From an uncultured Prevotella sp. (GTDB lineage Bacteria; Bacteroidota; Bacteroidia; Bacteroidales; Bacteroidaceae): a stretch of DNA of 64,000 nucleotides. The translations under genes were made by a program, and so were the position numbers. Each line of letters starts with the position of its first letter. Position 1 is the stretch's first letter. This document shows, piece by piece, positions 34,094 through 44,020 of this stretch. Where the stretch lies: positions 1 to 64,000 of the forward strand of contig CALUMB010000005.1 in NCBI GenBank assembly GCA_944321645.1, written 5' to 3'. The notes under the pieces were generated by a model. It did no database searches and had not been told where the DNA came from. It saw nothing but the letters and a program-made list of their open reading frames with translations.

Positions 34094-35533
34094 TTAGAGG
34101 ATAGTCTTTACAGCTTCCAGCATTCCTTTCTCCTGTATCAGGTCAAGGTATTGCTTAACAAGAGCATTGAGTCCCTTTATGTTGTTGAGATCCTCTTGCC
34201 AAATCGACGTTTCACCAAGCACTCCGTCGGCAACTTTCTGCGTATCGCCGGTTGCCCAAAGCTTGTTGAGCAAGTCGATTATTTCTTGCGAATCGTTGGG
34301 AACGATGTCTACACCATCAGCGCGCTTGCCACCCTTGTAATAGGTAATGATGGCTGCCAAACCGAATACAAGGCCCTTGGGCAGTTCACCCTTGCGCTCA
34401 AGATATGTCTTAACGCCTGGCAGGTCGCGGGTGCAATATTTCGGGAACGAGTTGAGCATGATGCTCGTTACCTGATGGTCAACGTAAGGATTGTCGAAAC
34501 GCTCAAGCACATCTTTTGCGAACTTCTCAAGCTCTTCCATAGGCAGGTCGAGTGTCTGCATGAGTTCATCGAACTGTACCTTGTGGATGTACTTGCCAAT
34601 GACCTCATGGTTGCAGGCATCACGCACGATGTTTACTCCGCTAAGGAACGCAACGGGCGACAAAACGGTGTGCGGGCCGTTGAGCAGCGTAACCTTGCGC
34701 TTATGGTATGGCTCTTCCGACGGCACAAAGAGCACGTGCAAGCCGGCCTTGTCGGCAGGGAACTCGTTGGCAATCTCTTTCGGAGCTTCGATAACCCAAA
34801 GGTGGAAGTTCTCTGCCTGCACAACCATATTGTCACGGTAGCTGATTTTCTCCTGAATCTCTGCAATCTCCTTGCGTGGGAATCCGGGAACGATTCTGTC
34901 GACAAGCGTTGCGTAAACGCCGCAGCTATTGTCGAACCACTCCTTAAATTCCTTAGGCAACTTCCACAATTCGATATATTTGTTTATGCAATCTTTCAGC
35001 ACGTGGCCATTGAGGAAAATAAGTTCGCAGGGGAATATGATGAGACCTTTGGTCGGATCGCCGTTAAATGTCTTCCAGCGGCGATACAGCAGCTGCACGA
35101 GCTTACCCGGATAAGACGATGCAGGGGCATCTTCAAGCTTGCAGGCAGGGTCGAAGGCAATTCCGGCCTCGGTCGTGTTGGAAATCACAAAACGGATTTC
35201 AGGCTGGTCGGCCAAAGCCATGAAAGCCTGGTTCTGTGTATAAGGGTTCAATGCGCGGCTGACAACATCAATGCGCTCAAGTGTATTGACGGGCTGTCCG
35301 TTCTCGCGGCCTTGCAGGTTGACGTGGTAAAGGCAATCCTGCCCATTCAGCATATCAATCATGCCATGCTCCAAAGGCTGTACGATAACAACGGAACCGT
35401 TGAAGTCTGTCTTCTGGTCCATGTTCCAAATGATCCAATCAACAAAAGCGCGAAGGAAGTTTCCCTCACCGAACTGAATCACCTTTTCCGGCATTACGCT
35501 CTTTGGCGCAAAATGTTTGTTTAATGGTTTCAT
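34094..35533 (-). CDS. uxaB: Tagaturonate reductase
   Basis: Long-chain mannitol-dehydrogenase-family oxidoreductase (479 residues) that reduces tagaturonate to altronate with NADH in galacturonate catabolism. The start VIQFGEGNFLRAFVDWIIWNM contains the nucleotide-binding glycine motif, and the catalytic Lys region lies at HKRKVTLLNGPHTVLSP. Fructuronate reductase UxuB is closely related; the VIQFGEGNFLRAF start fits UxaB better. Together with kdgK and eda it indicates pectin-derived uronate use; altronate dehydratase (uxaA) and uronate isomerase (uxaC) are not in the window. Confidence 0.9.
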   Translation of the reverse strand: MKPLNKHFAPKSVMPEKVIQFGEGNFLRAFVDWIIWNMDQKTDFNGSVVIVQPLEHGMIDMLNGQDCLYHVNLQGRENGQPVNTLERIDVVSRALNPYTQNQAFMALADQPEIRFVISNTTEAGIAFDPACKLEDAPASSYPGKLVQLLYRRWKTFNGDPTKGLIIFPCELIFLNGHVLKDCINKYIELWKLPKEFKEWFDNSCGVYATLVDRIVPGFPRKEIAEIQEKISYRDNMVVQAENFHLWVIEAPKEIANEFPADKAGLHVLFVPSEEPYHKRKVTLLNGPHTVLSPVAFLSGVNIVRDACNHEVIGKYIHKVQFDELMQTLDLPMEELEKFAKDVLERFDNPYVDHQVTSIMLNSFPKYCTRDLPGVKTYLERKGELPKGLVFGLAAIITYYKGGKRADGVDIVPNDSQEIIDLLNKLWATGDTQKVADGVLGETSIWQEDLNNIKGLNALVKQYLDLIQEKGMLEAVKTIL

Positions 35534-35570
35534 AATAATGAATTTATAATTATGTTTTCAGTGCGTATTG

Positions 35571-35578
35571 CAAAGATA
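35571..35578 (-). promoter_or_regulatory. Promoter -7 box of uxaB
   Basis: TATCTTTG on the minus strand, 37 nt before the ATG at 35533. The 383-bp gap to the next gene holds this, the divergent OPX promoter and nothing else I recognise. Confidence 0.6.
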
Positions 35579-35806
35579 CGCTGTTTTTGCCAATAATGCA
35601 AATAAATGCGGCAATATTTCTTACGTAAACCTTTACTTAATGGACTGTTTTTGCTGCCATTGCACCTTATTTTATGTTTATACCAGCAACGCATTATGTG
35701 CCGTGGCGTTTGTTGATTTGCACACAACTTGTAAAGCCGTGTTAAACGTTGGGGCGTTTTCGGGGTTAAAAAGCGTAAACCATGCGCCCATAAAGATGGA
35801 AATTAT

Positions 35807-35814
35807 TACTTTTG
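35807..35814 (+). promoter_or_regulatory. Promoter -7 box of the OPX gene
   Basis: TACTTTTG, about 100 nt before the ATG at 35917. Confidence 0.5.
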
Positions 35815-35916
35815 CAATCATTTTTTGGTAATTGGGGCTTTGCATTAAGTCACTCAACCCTATGCAAAAGTTGCAATCAAGCGACTAAACAAGAACAAAT
35901 TTAGATTGTATAAAGG

Positions 35917-36612
35917 ATGAAGCAAACAGCTTGTTTATTAATCTCCGTGGCCTTGCTTTCGTCGTGTGCCACGCGCTCACAGCTCACATACTTCCGCGAT
36001 GCACAGGCCGGAAGCGAGGTAGCCGTGGCCGCGCCACGCCTCATCACACTCGAACCAGGAAACGATGTCAACATCTTCGTAAACAGCCGAGACGAAAAAT
36101 TGGCGCAGCTGTTCAATGTTGGAGTCAGTGCCATTGAGACATCTGACGAAGGCAGACTTGTTATGATATGTCACGAGAAGCCTCGATACACGCTCGATGG
36201 CGGTGGATATATTGATTTCCCTGTGTTAGGGCAGCTCAAATTGGATGGGCTTACCCGTGATTCGGTTGCCAAACTAATCAAACGCAAACTCGTTGAGGGG
36301 CGAATGCTCACCGATGCCGTGGTTAATGTCAAGTTTTGTGACCTATATGTCAATGTGCTTGGCGAAGTGGCTCACCCTGGGAGAGTTGCAATAGAAGGTG
36401 ACAGTTTTACTTTAATCGATGCCTTGGGACTGTCGGGCGACTTGACTGCTAATGGAGACAGGCGCTGCATTGTAGTGCTGCGCAAAGAAGGCAATACCCG
36501 ACGAACATACTCTGTAAACCTAAATTCGGCCGAGGATGTTTACTCTTCGCCTGCATTTTTCCTGAAACAAGGAGACGTGGTATATGTCAAGCCGAGACGT
36601 GCGCACAAATAA
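35917..36612 (+). CDS. Polysaccharide export lipoprotein (OPX/Wza family)
   Basis: Lipoprotein of 231 residues: signal with lipobox LLSSC (Cys17), then the poly_export domain (ITLEPGNDVNIFVNSRD..YIDFPVLGQLKLDGLTRDSVAKLIKRKL) and a SLBB-like domain (VNVLGEVAHPGRVAIEGDSFTLIDALGLSG). It should form the outer-membrane secretion channel for a capsular or exopolysaccharide, together with the PCP kinase encoded 59 nt downstream. No glycosyltransferase, Wzx or Wzy gene is next to the pair in this window. Confidence 0.9.
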   Translation: MKQTACLLISVALLSSCATRSQLTYFRDAQAGSEVAVAAPRLITLEPGNDVNIFVNSRDEKLAQLFNVGVSAIETSDEGRLVMICHEKPRYTLDGGGYIDFPVLGQLKLDGLTRDSVAKLIKRKLVEGRMLTDAVVNVKFCDLYVNVLGEVAHPGRVAIEGDSFTLIDALGLSGDLTANGDRRCIVVLRKEGNTRRTYSVNLNSAEDVYSSPAFFLKQGDVVYVKPRRAHK

Positions 36613-36671
36613 ACAAAACGGCAAATGCCTAAAAAACATACCCACCCCACACATTTTATATAATATAGACA

Positions 36672-39056
36672 ATGAACGAAACGCAAAACCCAAATATGCT
36701 CTTGGCCGACGAAGAGACCGGCATTGATTTCAAACGGTTGGCAAGACTTTCACAACAGAACTGGCGGTGGTACGCAGTTTCTGTCGCAATTGCCCTCCTG
36801 GCAGCCTTGCTTTACATAAACATGACGCAACCTACATATAAGCGCGAAGCCCAAATAATGGTGCTCGACGGAAGCCAAGAGTCGTCTGCCCTTGGCAAAC
36901 TACTCGAAGATATCACCGACATGGGGTTTGCATTCTCAGACAAAGCCAACGCAAGCAATGTGATTGCGGCCATACAATCGCCCGACGTAATGGTGGAAGT
37001 GGTCAGGACGCTTGGCCTCAACGTCTCATATACTAAGCCTGGGACTTTCTACAATGCAACTCTTTATGGCAAGACTCTGCCTGTAACGGTTGAATTCATC
37101 GGGTTCGATGAGGACGAAACAGCCTCTATGAGCATTAAGCTCACAGGTAATGGCACTGTCGAGATGTCTGATTTCGTGAAAGACGGGCGCTCTTTGGAAT
37201 CGGAAAACTTGTCATGTCATTTGGGGAGGGCCGTAAAGACTCCTATCGGGACAATAAGGATAAAGGCCACTGACTATTACAACAAAGCCGAAACAGGGCT
37301 GCGAATCAATGTCAGGAAAGACGACTTAAACGCCGCGACCGGCAAATTCCTACACAAATTGTCGGTCGAATTGGCCGACAAAAAGTCCACGATACTCAAC
37401 CTCACCTACACTGATGTGTCGCCGAAGCGTGCCGAAGACATATTGGGCGCAGTCATTAACATCTATAGTGATGTGTGGGTGAAAAACAGAAGCCGCGTGT
37501 CTGACGCCACATCTAAGTTTATCGACGAGCGACTTGCGAAGATAGAGCGCGAACTCGGCGACGTTGATTCTGACATAGCCAACTATAAAAGCAAAAACCT
37601 TGTGCCTGACGTTGAGATGGCCTACACGTTGTCTATGGAGCGTGCCGACAAGAACTCTGCGCGGCTGCTCGACCTAAACACGCGCCTGTCTGTCGCTAAA
37701 TACATCAGGAACTACATTGTGGACAAAGCCAATACAAACCAGCTTATTCCAGTAGACCTTGGCCTCGACAACGACAAAGTAGAAGAACAAATCGCCGAGT
37801 TCAACAAACTGCAACTCGAACGCAATAAGCTCGCAGCCAACAGCGGCGCGACCAACCCGCTGGTGCGCGACATGGACAAGTCGCTCGCACAAGTCCGGCG
37901 CTCGGTCATCTATTCTATGAACAACATGATAATGTCGCTCGGAACGCGCATAAGCCACCTGCAAAACGACGAACAGAAAGTGAACACCAACATTTCGGCC
38001 AATCCCACGCAGGCTAAGTTCCTCTTGTCAGTAGAGCGCCAGCAGAAAGTAAAGGAAGCACTGTACCTGTACCTACTGCAAAAGCGCGAAGAAAACGATC
38101 TCGCCCGCTCCTTCAATGCCAGAAACACACAAGTGATAAAGTCGCCTACCGGCAGCAACTCCCCTATTGCCCCACGCCGCAACATTGCAATGATTGTAGG
38201 GCTTATTGCCGGATTGGCACTGCCTTGCTGCATAATATGCCTGCTCGACATGGCCGACAATACTGTGCGCACCACGCACGATGTAGAATCTGGCACACAG
38301 TTGCCTTTGCTTGGCAGCATTCCGCACACCGGGAAAGAGCGCCACGGCGAAAGGTTGGTGAAGGCTCCATTGCGGTTGGCGACAAGAAAGGCTGGAGTTC
38401 CCAAACTTGTTGTTGGCATAGGAAACGACGATGAACCTGGCGAAGCGTTCCGTTTGCTGCGCACGAATTACCTGTTACCGTTGCGCGACCGGCCATCAGT
38501 CGGCCCCGCAATGTTGACTTCGCTCGAAGAAGGCAGCGGGAAAACGTCTGTAGCCATAAACCTCGGTGCCAGCCTCGCCCTTCTCGGAAAGCGGGTGCTG
38601 CTCATAGATTGCGATTTGCGCAAAGCCGCCCTTTCGGCATTTGTGGGCAATCCGGCCAACGGATTGTGCGACTACCTTAACGGCACGGCTGCATCCATCG
38701 GCCAACTGGTGCGCCACTACACCCAATGCCCCGGACTTGACATTCTCCCGGTTGGCACATTGCCTGCAAACCCATCAGAATTGCTTTCGAGCGAATTGTT
38801 GGGCCAGATGCTTGCAGAGGCGTGTTCGCTTTACGACCACATATTGTTAGACTGCCAACCATTGGGCAAAGTGGCCGACGCGGCACTTGTGGCACCTCTG
38901 GCAAAGGTTACATTGGTCGTGGTGCGTGCAGGACTCACGCTGCGTTCGGCTTTGCCTGAAATTGAGAAGCTGTGCGGCAACAAACAGCAAGGCGGCATCG
39001 CAGTCGTGGTTAACGACACCCCACAAGACAATGCTCCTTTCTTTGAAAAACAGTGA
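36672..39056 (+). CDS. Polysaccharide co-polymerase / tyrosine-kinase-type protein (PCP-2a, Wzc family)
   Basis: Inner-membrane protein of 794 residues. A Wzz domain with first TM segment (about 35-52), a long periplasmic coiled region with GNVR-type segment, a second TM (about 500-520) and a C-terminal CpsD-like ATPase: Walker A EEGSGKTSVAINLG, Walker A' VLLIDCDLRKAAL and Walker B HILLDCQP. It should control chain length and export with the OPX partner. The C-terminus (DTPQDNAPFFEKQ) has no tyrosine cluster, so classical autophosphorylation is doubtful. A terminator follows. Confidence 0.88.
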   Translation: MNETQNPNMLLADEETGIDFKRLARLSQQNWRWYAVSVAIALLAALLYINMTQPTYKREAQIMVLDGSQESSALGKLLEDITDMGFAFSDKANASNVIAAIQSPDVMVEVVRTLGLNVSYTKPGTFYNATLYGKTLPVTVEFIGFDEDETASMSIKLTGNGTVEMSDFVKDGRSLESENLSCHLGRAVKTPIGTIRIKATDYYNKAETGLRINVRKDDLNAATGKFLHKLSVELADKKSTILNLTYTDVSPKRAEDILGAVINIYSDVWVKNRSRVSDATSKFIDERLAKIERELGDVDSDIANYKSKNLVPDVEMAYTLSMERADKNSARLLDLNTRLSVAKYIRNYIVDKANTNQLIPVDLGLDNDKVEEQIAEFNKLQLERNKLAANSGATNPLVRDMDKSLAQVRRSVIYSMNNMIMSLGTRISHLQNDEQKVNTNISANPTQAKFLLSVERQQKVKEALYLYLLQKREENDLARSFNARNTQVIKSPTGSNSPIAPRRNIAMIVGLIAGLALPCCIICLLDMADNTVRTTHDVESGTQLPLLGSIPHTGKERHGERLVKAPLRLATRKAGVPKLVVGIGNDDEPGEAFRLLRTNYLLPLRDRPSVGPAMLTSLEEGSGKTSVAINLGASLALLGKRVLLIDCDLRKAALSAFVGNPANGLCDYLNGTAASIGQLVRHYTQCPGLDILPVGTLPANPSELLSSELLGQMLAEACSLYDHILLDCQPLGKVADAALVAPLAKVTLVVVRAGLTLRSALPEIEKLCGNKQQGGIAVVVNDTPQDNAPFFEKQ

Positions 39057-39083
39057 TGGCAAATCAATCTGCCTATAAACAAA

Positions 39084-39128
39084 GAGTCCTGCCAACAACC
39101 AGACTTCGGTTTCGGCAGGACTCTTTTT
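39084..39128 (+). terminator. Rho-independent terminator after the PCP gene
   Basis: GAGTCCTGCC (39084-39093) pairs with GGCAGGACTC (39114-39123), flanked by AAA/TTT and followed by T6. Confidence 0.8.
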
Positions 39129-39212
39129 TGCTATGCAATTATAATTTTGGTAAAACCAGCGTTAGCTGTTTTGACACTCTCGCAACCTTGCAAATGTCTA
39201 CATTGGCATTCC

Positions 39213-40961
39213 TTAGAGATTTAGCGACTTCTTTATGGCCTCAATCTTTTCTACTGCGCCGTTTTCGCAGCGTCCGTAGCAGTTGTGGCACTTCATCGTG
39301 TTGTCCTTCACTTCAATGTAGAACTTAATCTTTGGCTCCGTGCCTGACGGGCGCACGCTCACCTTTGTGCCATCTTCGCAGAACCATTGCAGCACATTGC
39401 TCGTTGTTGGCATATCAAGCTTCGTGGTTGTACCGTCGGCATTCTTCTGTTCGAGCGACTGGTAGTCTTTCCACACAACGATATTGCTGCCGCCAAGTTC
39501 CGTCGGCGGGTTGTTGCGGAAGTCGGTCATCATTTGCTTTATTTCGTCGGCACCGCTCTTGCCAGGCTTCACGACGTTCACGGTAGACTCCTTGGAATAT
39601 CCATACTCGATGTAAATATCCATAAGGATGTCATAGAGCGACTTGCCGTTGTCTTTTGCGTATGCGCAAATTTCAGCCAGCAGCGAGCAAGCCGAAACGG
39701 CATCCTTGTCGCGCACAAAATCTTCGGCAAGGAAGCCATAGCTTTCCTCGCCTCCGCCGATGTATTGCTGCTTGCCTTCAGAGAGTGCTATCTCGCGTGC
39801 AATCCACTTAAAGCCCGTATAGCAGTCGCGCATCTCGATGCCTTGCTTGTCGGCGATTTTCTTTATTACTTCTGTCGTAACGATGGTCTTTACTATGAAG
39901 TCGCCATTCTTAAGCAAACCTTTGGCCTTGCGGTTGGTTATGATGTAGTAGAGGAACAAGAGGCAAGTCTGGTTTCCGTTTATCAGAATCCATTCGCCCT
40001 TGTCGTTCTTGCAGGCCATGCCCACGCGGTCGGCATCGGGGTCGCTGGCCATCACAATGTCCGCGTCGATAACCTTTGCGTCGCGCAATGCAAGGGTAAG
40101 TGCCTCGCCATTTTCAGGATTTGGCGAAACTACGGTTGGGAAGTCTCCGCTCTTCACCATCTGCTCTTCTACGCAGTGCACATTCTCGAAGCCCCACATC
40201 TTCAGCGAGCGCGGTATAAGCATCATACCGGTTCCGTGCAGCGGAGTGTAGACAATCTTTAGGTCTTTCTGCCTCTTTATCACTTCGGGGTCGATGCATA
40301 TTTCCTTTATGCGGTCGAGGTAAACGCTGTCAATCTCTTCGCCTATAATGTTGATAAGCTCTTTGCTGCCTTCAAATTTCACGTCGGCAATCTTAACCTT
40401 GTTCACCTCGTCGATTATGCCCGTGTCGTGCGGTGCCAGCACTTGTGCGCCATCTTCCCAATAAGCCTTATATCCATTGTACTCACGCGGATTGTGGCTT
40501 GCCGTCACGTTAACGCCGGCCTGACATTTCAGGTAGCGGATGGCGAACGAGCACTCCGGCGTGGGGCGCATATCGTCGAAAAGATAAACCTTTATGCCAT
40601 TGGCCGAGAACACGTTTGCCACGGTTTCGGCAAACAGGCGGCTATTGTTGCGGCAATCGTGGCACACGACAACGGAAATCTCGTCGCGGTCGGCAAAATT
40701 CTTGCGCAGGTAGTTGGCAAAGCCTTGTGTAGCCAAGCCAACGGTGTAGATGTTCATCCTGTTTGTGCCTGCACCCATGATTCCGCGAAGCCCACCTGTG
40801 CCGAACTCCAAGTCTTTGTAGAAACTTTCGATGAGGTCGGTCTTGTCGGCTTTCGCCAACATTTCCTTAACAGCCTTCTGGGTTTCTTCGTCGAATGATG
40901 GTGACAGCCACTGCTGGGCTTTTGCCTCACACTGGGCAACGAGTTGTTCGTTATTTTCCAT
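39213..40961 (-). CDS. Phosphoglucomutase/phosphomannomutase (alpha-D-phosphohexomutase)
   Basis: Phosphohexomutase of 582 residues with the four family regions: phosphoserine loop VTASHNPREYNGYK, metal loop DPDADRVG, sugar loop GGGEESYGF and the phosphate-binding RPSGTEPKIKFY near the C-terminus. It interconverts hexose-1- and hexose-6-phosphates, feeding polysaccharide precursors and glycolysis. Frame can start at GTG 40985, 7 nt after AGGAGG (40993-40998), but the -7 box at 41000-41007 would start transcription close to that site, so ATG 40961 (MENNEQLVAQ) is preferred. Confidence 0.9.
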   Translation of the reverse strand: MENNEQLVAQCEAKAQQWLSPSFDEETQKAVKEMLAKADKTDLIESFYKDLEFGTGGLRGIMGAGTNRMNIYTVGLATQGFANYLRKNFADRDEISVVVCHDCRNNSRLFAETVANVFSANGIKVYLFDDMRPTPECSFAIRYLKCQAGVNVTASHNPREYNGYKAYWEDGAQVLAPHDTGIIDEVNKVKIADVKFEGSKELINIIGEEIDSVYLDRIKEICIDPEVIKRQKDLKIVYTPLHGTGMMLIPRSLKMWGFENVHCVEEQMVKSGDFPTVVSPNPENGEALTLALRDAKVIDADIVMASDPDADRVGMACKNDKGEWILINGNQTCLLFLYYIITNRKAKGLLKNGDFIVKTIVTTEVIKKIADKQGIEMRDCYTGFKWIAREIALSEGKQQYIGGGEESYGFLAEDFVRDKDAVSACSLLAEICAYAKDNGKSLYDILMDIYIEYGYSKESTVNVVKPGKSGADEIKQMMTDFRNNPPTELGGSNIVVWKDYQSLEQKNADGTTTKLDMPTTSNVLQWFCEDGTKVSVRPSGTEPKIKFYIEVKDNTMKCHNCYGRCENGAVEKIEAIKKSLNL

Positions 40962-40999
40962 AATTATTTGGTTTTTAGAATACACATTTTTTCCTCCTA

Positions 41000-41007
41000 C
41001 AAAGATA
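41000..41007 (-). promoter_or_regulatory. Promoter -7 box of the phosphohexomutase gene
   Basis: TATCTTTG on the minus strand. AGGAGG, rare as a Shine-Dalgarno in this phylum, follows at 40998-40993. Confidence 0.55.
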
Positions 41008-41413
41008 TATAAAAATTGTCAAAGCACACAATCAGGCGGAGTTTTTTTGTTTTTTTAGCAGGTTTTTCAATCAGGGCGGATTCTTGATGCAAGTGTAAGG
41101 TTGCTACTTGCCTCAAAAATCAATTCCACTAATCAAGCCGACAAGCCTTCCAAAGGCCATTTCCCCTTCGTAGCAGCCGTCCTACTCAAATATTTCCAAA
41201 TATATCTTTTGGCATTTACAAGATTATGATAAAATCGCTTGCGTATCTCGAGTATTTTGTCGAACTTTGTATAATTAGTTGTACATACAGCGACTTAAAG
41301 ATGGTGAGGTTGCCGCATTGGGGTACTAACGGCCAACGGTATGCGGGCTTCTTACACGCATTCAACGAATGAAACTAATTCCGCCAACGCAGTTTAAAGC
41401 AAAACAAAACAAT

Positions 41414-42723
41414 ATGATTATGAAGCATTTATTGAGAATCGTTCCTTTGTTGATGGCAATAATCCTGCCAGCAACCTATGCCACTGCTCAAATCAAGGAT
41501 GGCGAAGCCACAGTAACGCAAGGTAGCACAACCACGGTGTCCATCGGTTCGGCATACGCAAACACCCTAAAGCGTGCCAGCAGTGTGTCTGCCACTTGGA
41601 CGACCAGCAACTCGGCCATCTCCATCCAGTCGCGCACCAACACCACTTGCACAATCAAGGGCAACACAGTAGGCACGGCAAAACTCTATTTCCAGTGCTC
41701 GTATTACATAGACGGCTTTCGCCGCACTATGAATTTCTACTACGACTTACGGTCAAGTCAAACACAATTCCCGTAACGCGCATAGAAATGTCACCCTCTA
41801 CGGCAACAATGAGGATTGGCGAAACGCTCCAGCTTAGTGCCACGGCATACCCCAAAAATGCAACAAACCGCAAGCTAAAGTGGACGACCGAAAATTATAG
41901 CGTGGCTTCGGTAAGCAACAATGGCTTAGTCACGGCACGTGGCACTGGAAAAGTGTGGGTTTGGGCAAAAGCCACCGACGGCAGCGGTGCCGGAAGCTAT
42001 TGCGTGATAACTGTTAGCGAGCCTATAAAGGTTGAGTCGATTGCATTGTCTGAAACGGAACATACGATAAATGTGGGTGACGAACTCACCTTGACAGCAT
42101 CGGTAAAGCCTGATGATGCAGCAAACAAGGAAGTTGCATGGCTGTCTGACGACACAGGCGTGGCAACCGTTGATGGAGGTGTCGTCACGGCTATTGCGCC
42201 TGGCACCTGCAACATCCAGTGCTCGTCTACTGACGGGGGTAACATTTCCGCAACCTGCCGCATTACGGTAAATGTGCCGGAACGGAAATGGCTATCGGTA
42301 GTGTTGCCCAATGGGTCGTTTGCAATCGACGTAACGGATATGCCCGAAATAGACTTGAAGGTCGCCCCGGACAACGGGTATGCCGTCCACTCCATGACCA
42401 TTGACGGGAAAGCACTGCCTTTTGAGCCGTCCGACAGCATTTTAACTTTGCCTGGATTGGAACACAGCAGTATTGTCAATGTTGTGTTCGTTTCCACGAG
42501 CCCAAGTGGCATTGTAGGTGCTTCCGAAGCCATCTATTCACCATATATCACACTTTCAGACAAAACCATACGTGTCGATGGGCTGCCGCAAGGAACATTA
42601 ATTTACGTCTACGACAAAGGCGGGGCGTTGGTGAAAGTAACAAATGCAGATACGTTCACGCTTGACAAGAAGGGAGTCTACATCATGCAGATTGCCGGAA
42701 AGTCTTTCAAGTTCGCCTTATGA
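41414..42723 (+). pseudogene. Frameshifted secreted protein with Ig-like (BIG_2) domains and C-terminal sorting tail
   Basis: Two overlapping frames read as one protein. Frame 1 (41414-41776): signal peptide (LLRIVPLLMAIILPATYATAQ) and an Ig-like domain ending MNFYYDL. Frame 2 continues from about 41747: TVKSNTIPVTRIEMSP, then two BIG_2 domains (MRIGETLQLSATAYPKNAT..; INVGDELTLTASVKPDDAA..) and a T9SS-like tail (TLDKKGVYIMQIAGKSFKFAL) ending at 42723. One lost base in the GACTTACGG stretch (about 41746-41748) explains the break; adding a C would join the frames. Likely a surface adhesin. The 450-bp region before it has no gene. Confidence 0.8.
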
Positions 42724-42886
42724 CAAGAGGCGAAATGGCTTAATCCAAGTTTGGCATAGAAATGGCGGCAATGCACATACCCATGCCTTTACACGCAAAA
42801 AACAGTTTGCAGCGTTATAGTTGGATAAAGCCACAAGCGGTAGCCTTCGCCATCAATCCATCCGTTTAGATAGCATTACCAAAATC

Positions 42887-42940
42887 AATCTGTTGGCGCA
42901 ACTGACTAACCATGGGGTAAATCAGTTGCGCCAACGGATT
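42887..42940. other. 19-bp hairpin between convergent genes
   Basis: 42887-42905 pairs with 42922-42940 with one mismatch (core GTTGGCGCAACTGA / TCAGTTGCGCCAAC). No T tract follows on either strand. It may be a bidirectional terminator or processing site. The rest of 42724-43023 has no feature I can support. Confidence 0.7.
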
Positions 42941-43023
42941 TGGATGCGAAACGGCAATGTGGGTTTGCAAATAAAGGCATTGAGTGCCTACAAACGAAAC
43001 GCACTTACGTCCGCCGACAAACG

Positions 43024-43494
43024 CTATTGCACCACCTTAAACCTTATCCTGAACGTATGGGTCATCTCGTCCCAGTTTGTGCCGAGCATTTCAAATCGGC
43101 CAATTTGCGACGTGCTCCTGACGTGACGTCCGATGCACGGACACACATCGTAATCGCCAATCCGCACAAGGCGGATTGTCTCGGAGGCATCATCGGGCAG
43201 CCTGTCGGTGCTTACGCCAGCGGGAATCTCACTGCGCTTCACAAATTCAAATGTCACGGGCAGGTCTTCGGCAATGAGTTCGTTCATCGTTTGCTCAATA
43301 GCCTTCTCTTCCTTTCTGCTCGGCTTGTGGTCCAACACATAGCTTATCTTGCTTTTCTTCCGCTCTATGTGGGCATTATTTGAACGTTCGCACCCAAACA
43401 TCCGCACCATTGTCTGGTTTATCAGATGTTCGGCTGTGTGTGCCGGTGGAAATTCCTCTTTGTTATGGTCGTTCAATACATATTCCGTTTCCAT
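43024..43494 (-). CDS. Stand-alone alanyl-tRNA editing (AlaX-like / tRNA SAD) domain protein
   Basis: Protein of 156 residues carrying the metal-binding motifs of the AlaRS/ThrRS second additional domain: HTAEH (His19, His23) and CPCIGRH (Cys120, His124), followed by IGRFEML. Free-standing homologues hydrolyse mischarged Ser- or Gly-tRNA(Ala) or related species; which one cannot be told. There is no aminoacylation domain. The frame is open to 43680, but family length and the promoter at 43573-43580 support Met 43494 (METEYVLNDHNKEEFPP). Confidence 0.8.
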   Translation of the reverse strand: METEYVLNDHNKEEFPPAHTAEHLINQTMVRMFGCERSNNAHIERKKSKISYVLDHKPSRKEEKAIEQTMNELIAEDLPVTFEFVKRSEIPAGVSTDRLPDDASETIRLVRIGDYDVCPCIGRHVRSTSQIGRFEMLGTNWDEMTHTFRIRFKVVQ

Positions 43495-43572
43495 CTTGTT
43501 ACGCTTTAATCTTACGTTGTGTAGAAAATGTTTCCAATCCGGAAAATTGTTTCCGGGGCGGCAATGGAGTTG

Positions 43573-43580
43573 CAAAGTTA
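43573..43580 (-). promoter_or_regulatory. Promoter -7 box of the AlaX-like gene
   Basis: TAACTTTG on the minus strand, about 78 nt before the ATG at 43494. Confidence 0.55.
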
Positions 43581-43799
43581 CATAAAATAAATAAATATTC
43601 AAAATTACAACAATCAAAATAAAAGCGCATACACACCTGGCATGCCTTGCGATGCCTGTTCCTGCGAAATGGCTGCGCATACGCTATTATCGCAATCGTG
43701 CCACAATCTCATATTTCGTTGCACTAAAACCAACTTCGCTAAGCCAGAACGATGTTGTGGTGTTTCTGCGAACAATTGCAGATGGACGGCCATCAGCTA

Positions 43800-44020
43800 T
43801 TAACACTTTTATGTTAAAAAGCCCGATTTGCGCCGTTTGACGTAACCACCTGAAAGCCAAGGCTTTGCGAAATGTGGCTTTTTAGTCCCCAAAACGGGCC
43901 GTTTTGCAGTCTAAAACGCCCAGTTTTGGATAACGAAACGAGCCGTTTTATAACATCAAACGGCATGAACTCGAAAACATGCCATTGCCGACTGCGTTTT
44001 AGTTGCATATTTGCAAGTAT
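43800..44020 (+). repeat. 221-nt composite intergenic element, copy B
   Basis: TTAACACTTTTATGTTAA at 43800-43817, a 51-nt linker, four 22-nt units starting at 43869, 43891, 43913 and 43935 (ending 43956), 40 nt, and a 24-nt tail at 43997-44020 that differs from copy A at one position. Same spacings as copies A and C. It lies in the gap between the divergent AlaX-like and TonB-receptor genes. Confidence 0.92.

Noticed and set aside
42821..43126. 101-codon frame in the gap after the Ig-like gene
   Set aside because: It contains the 19-bp hairpin and overlaps the AlaX-like gene end on the other strand.
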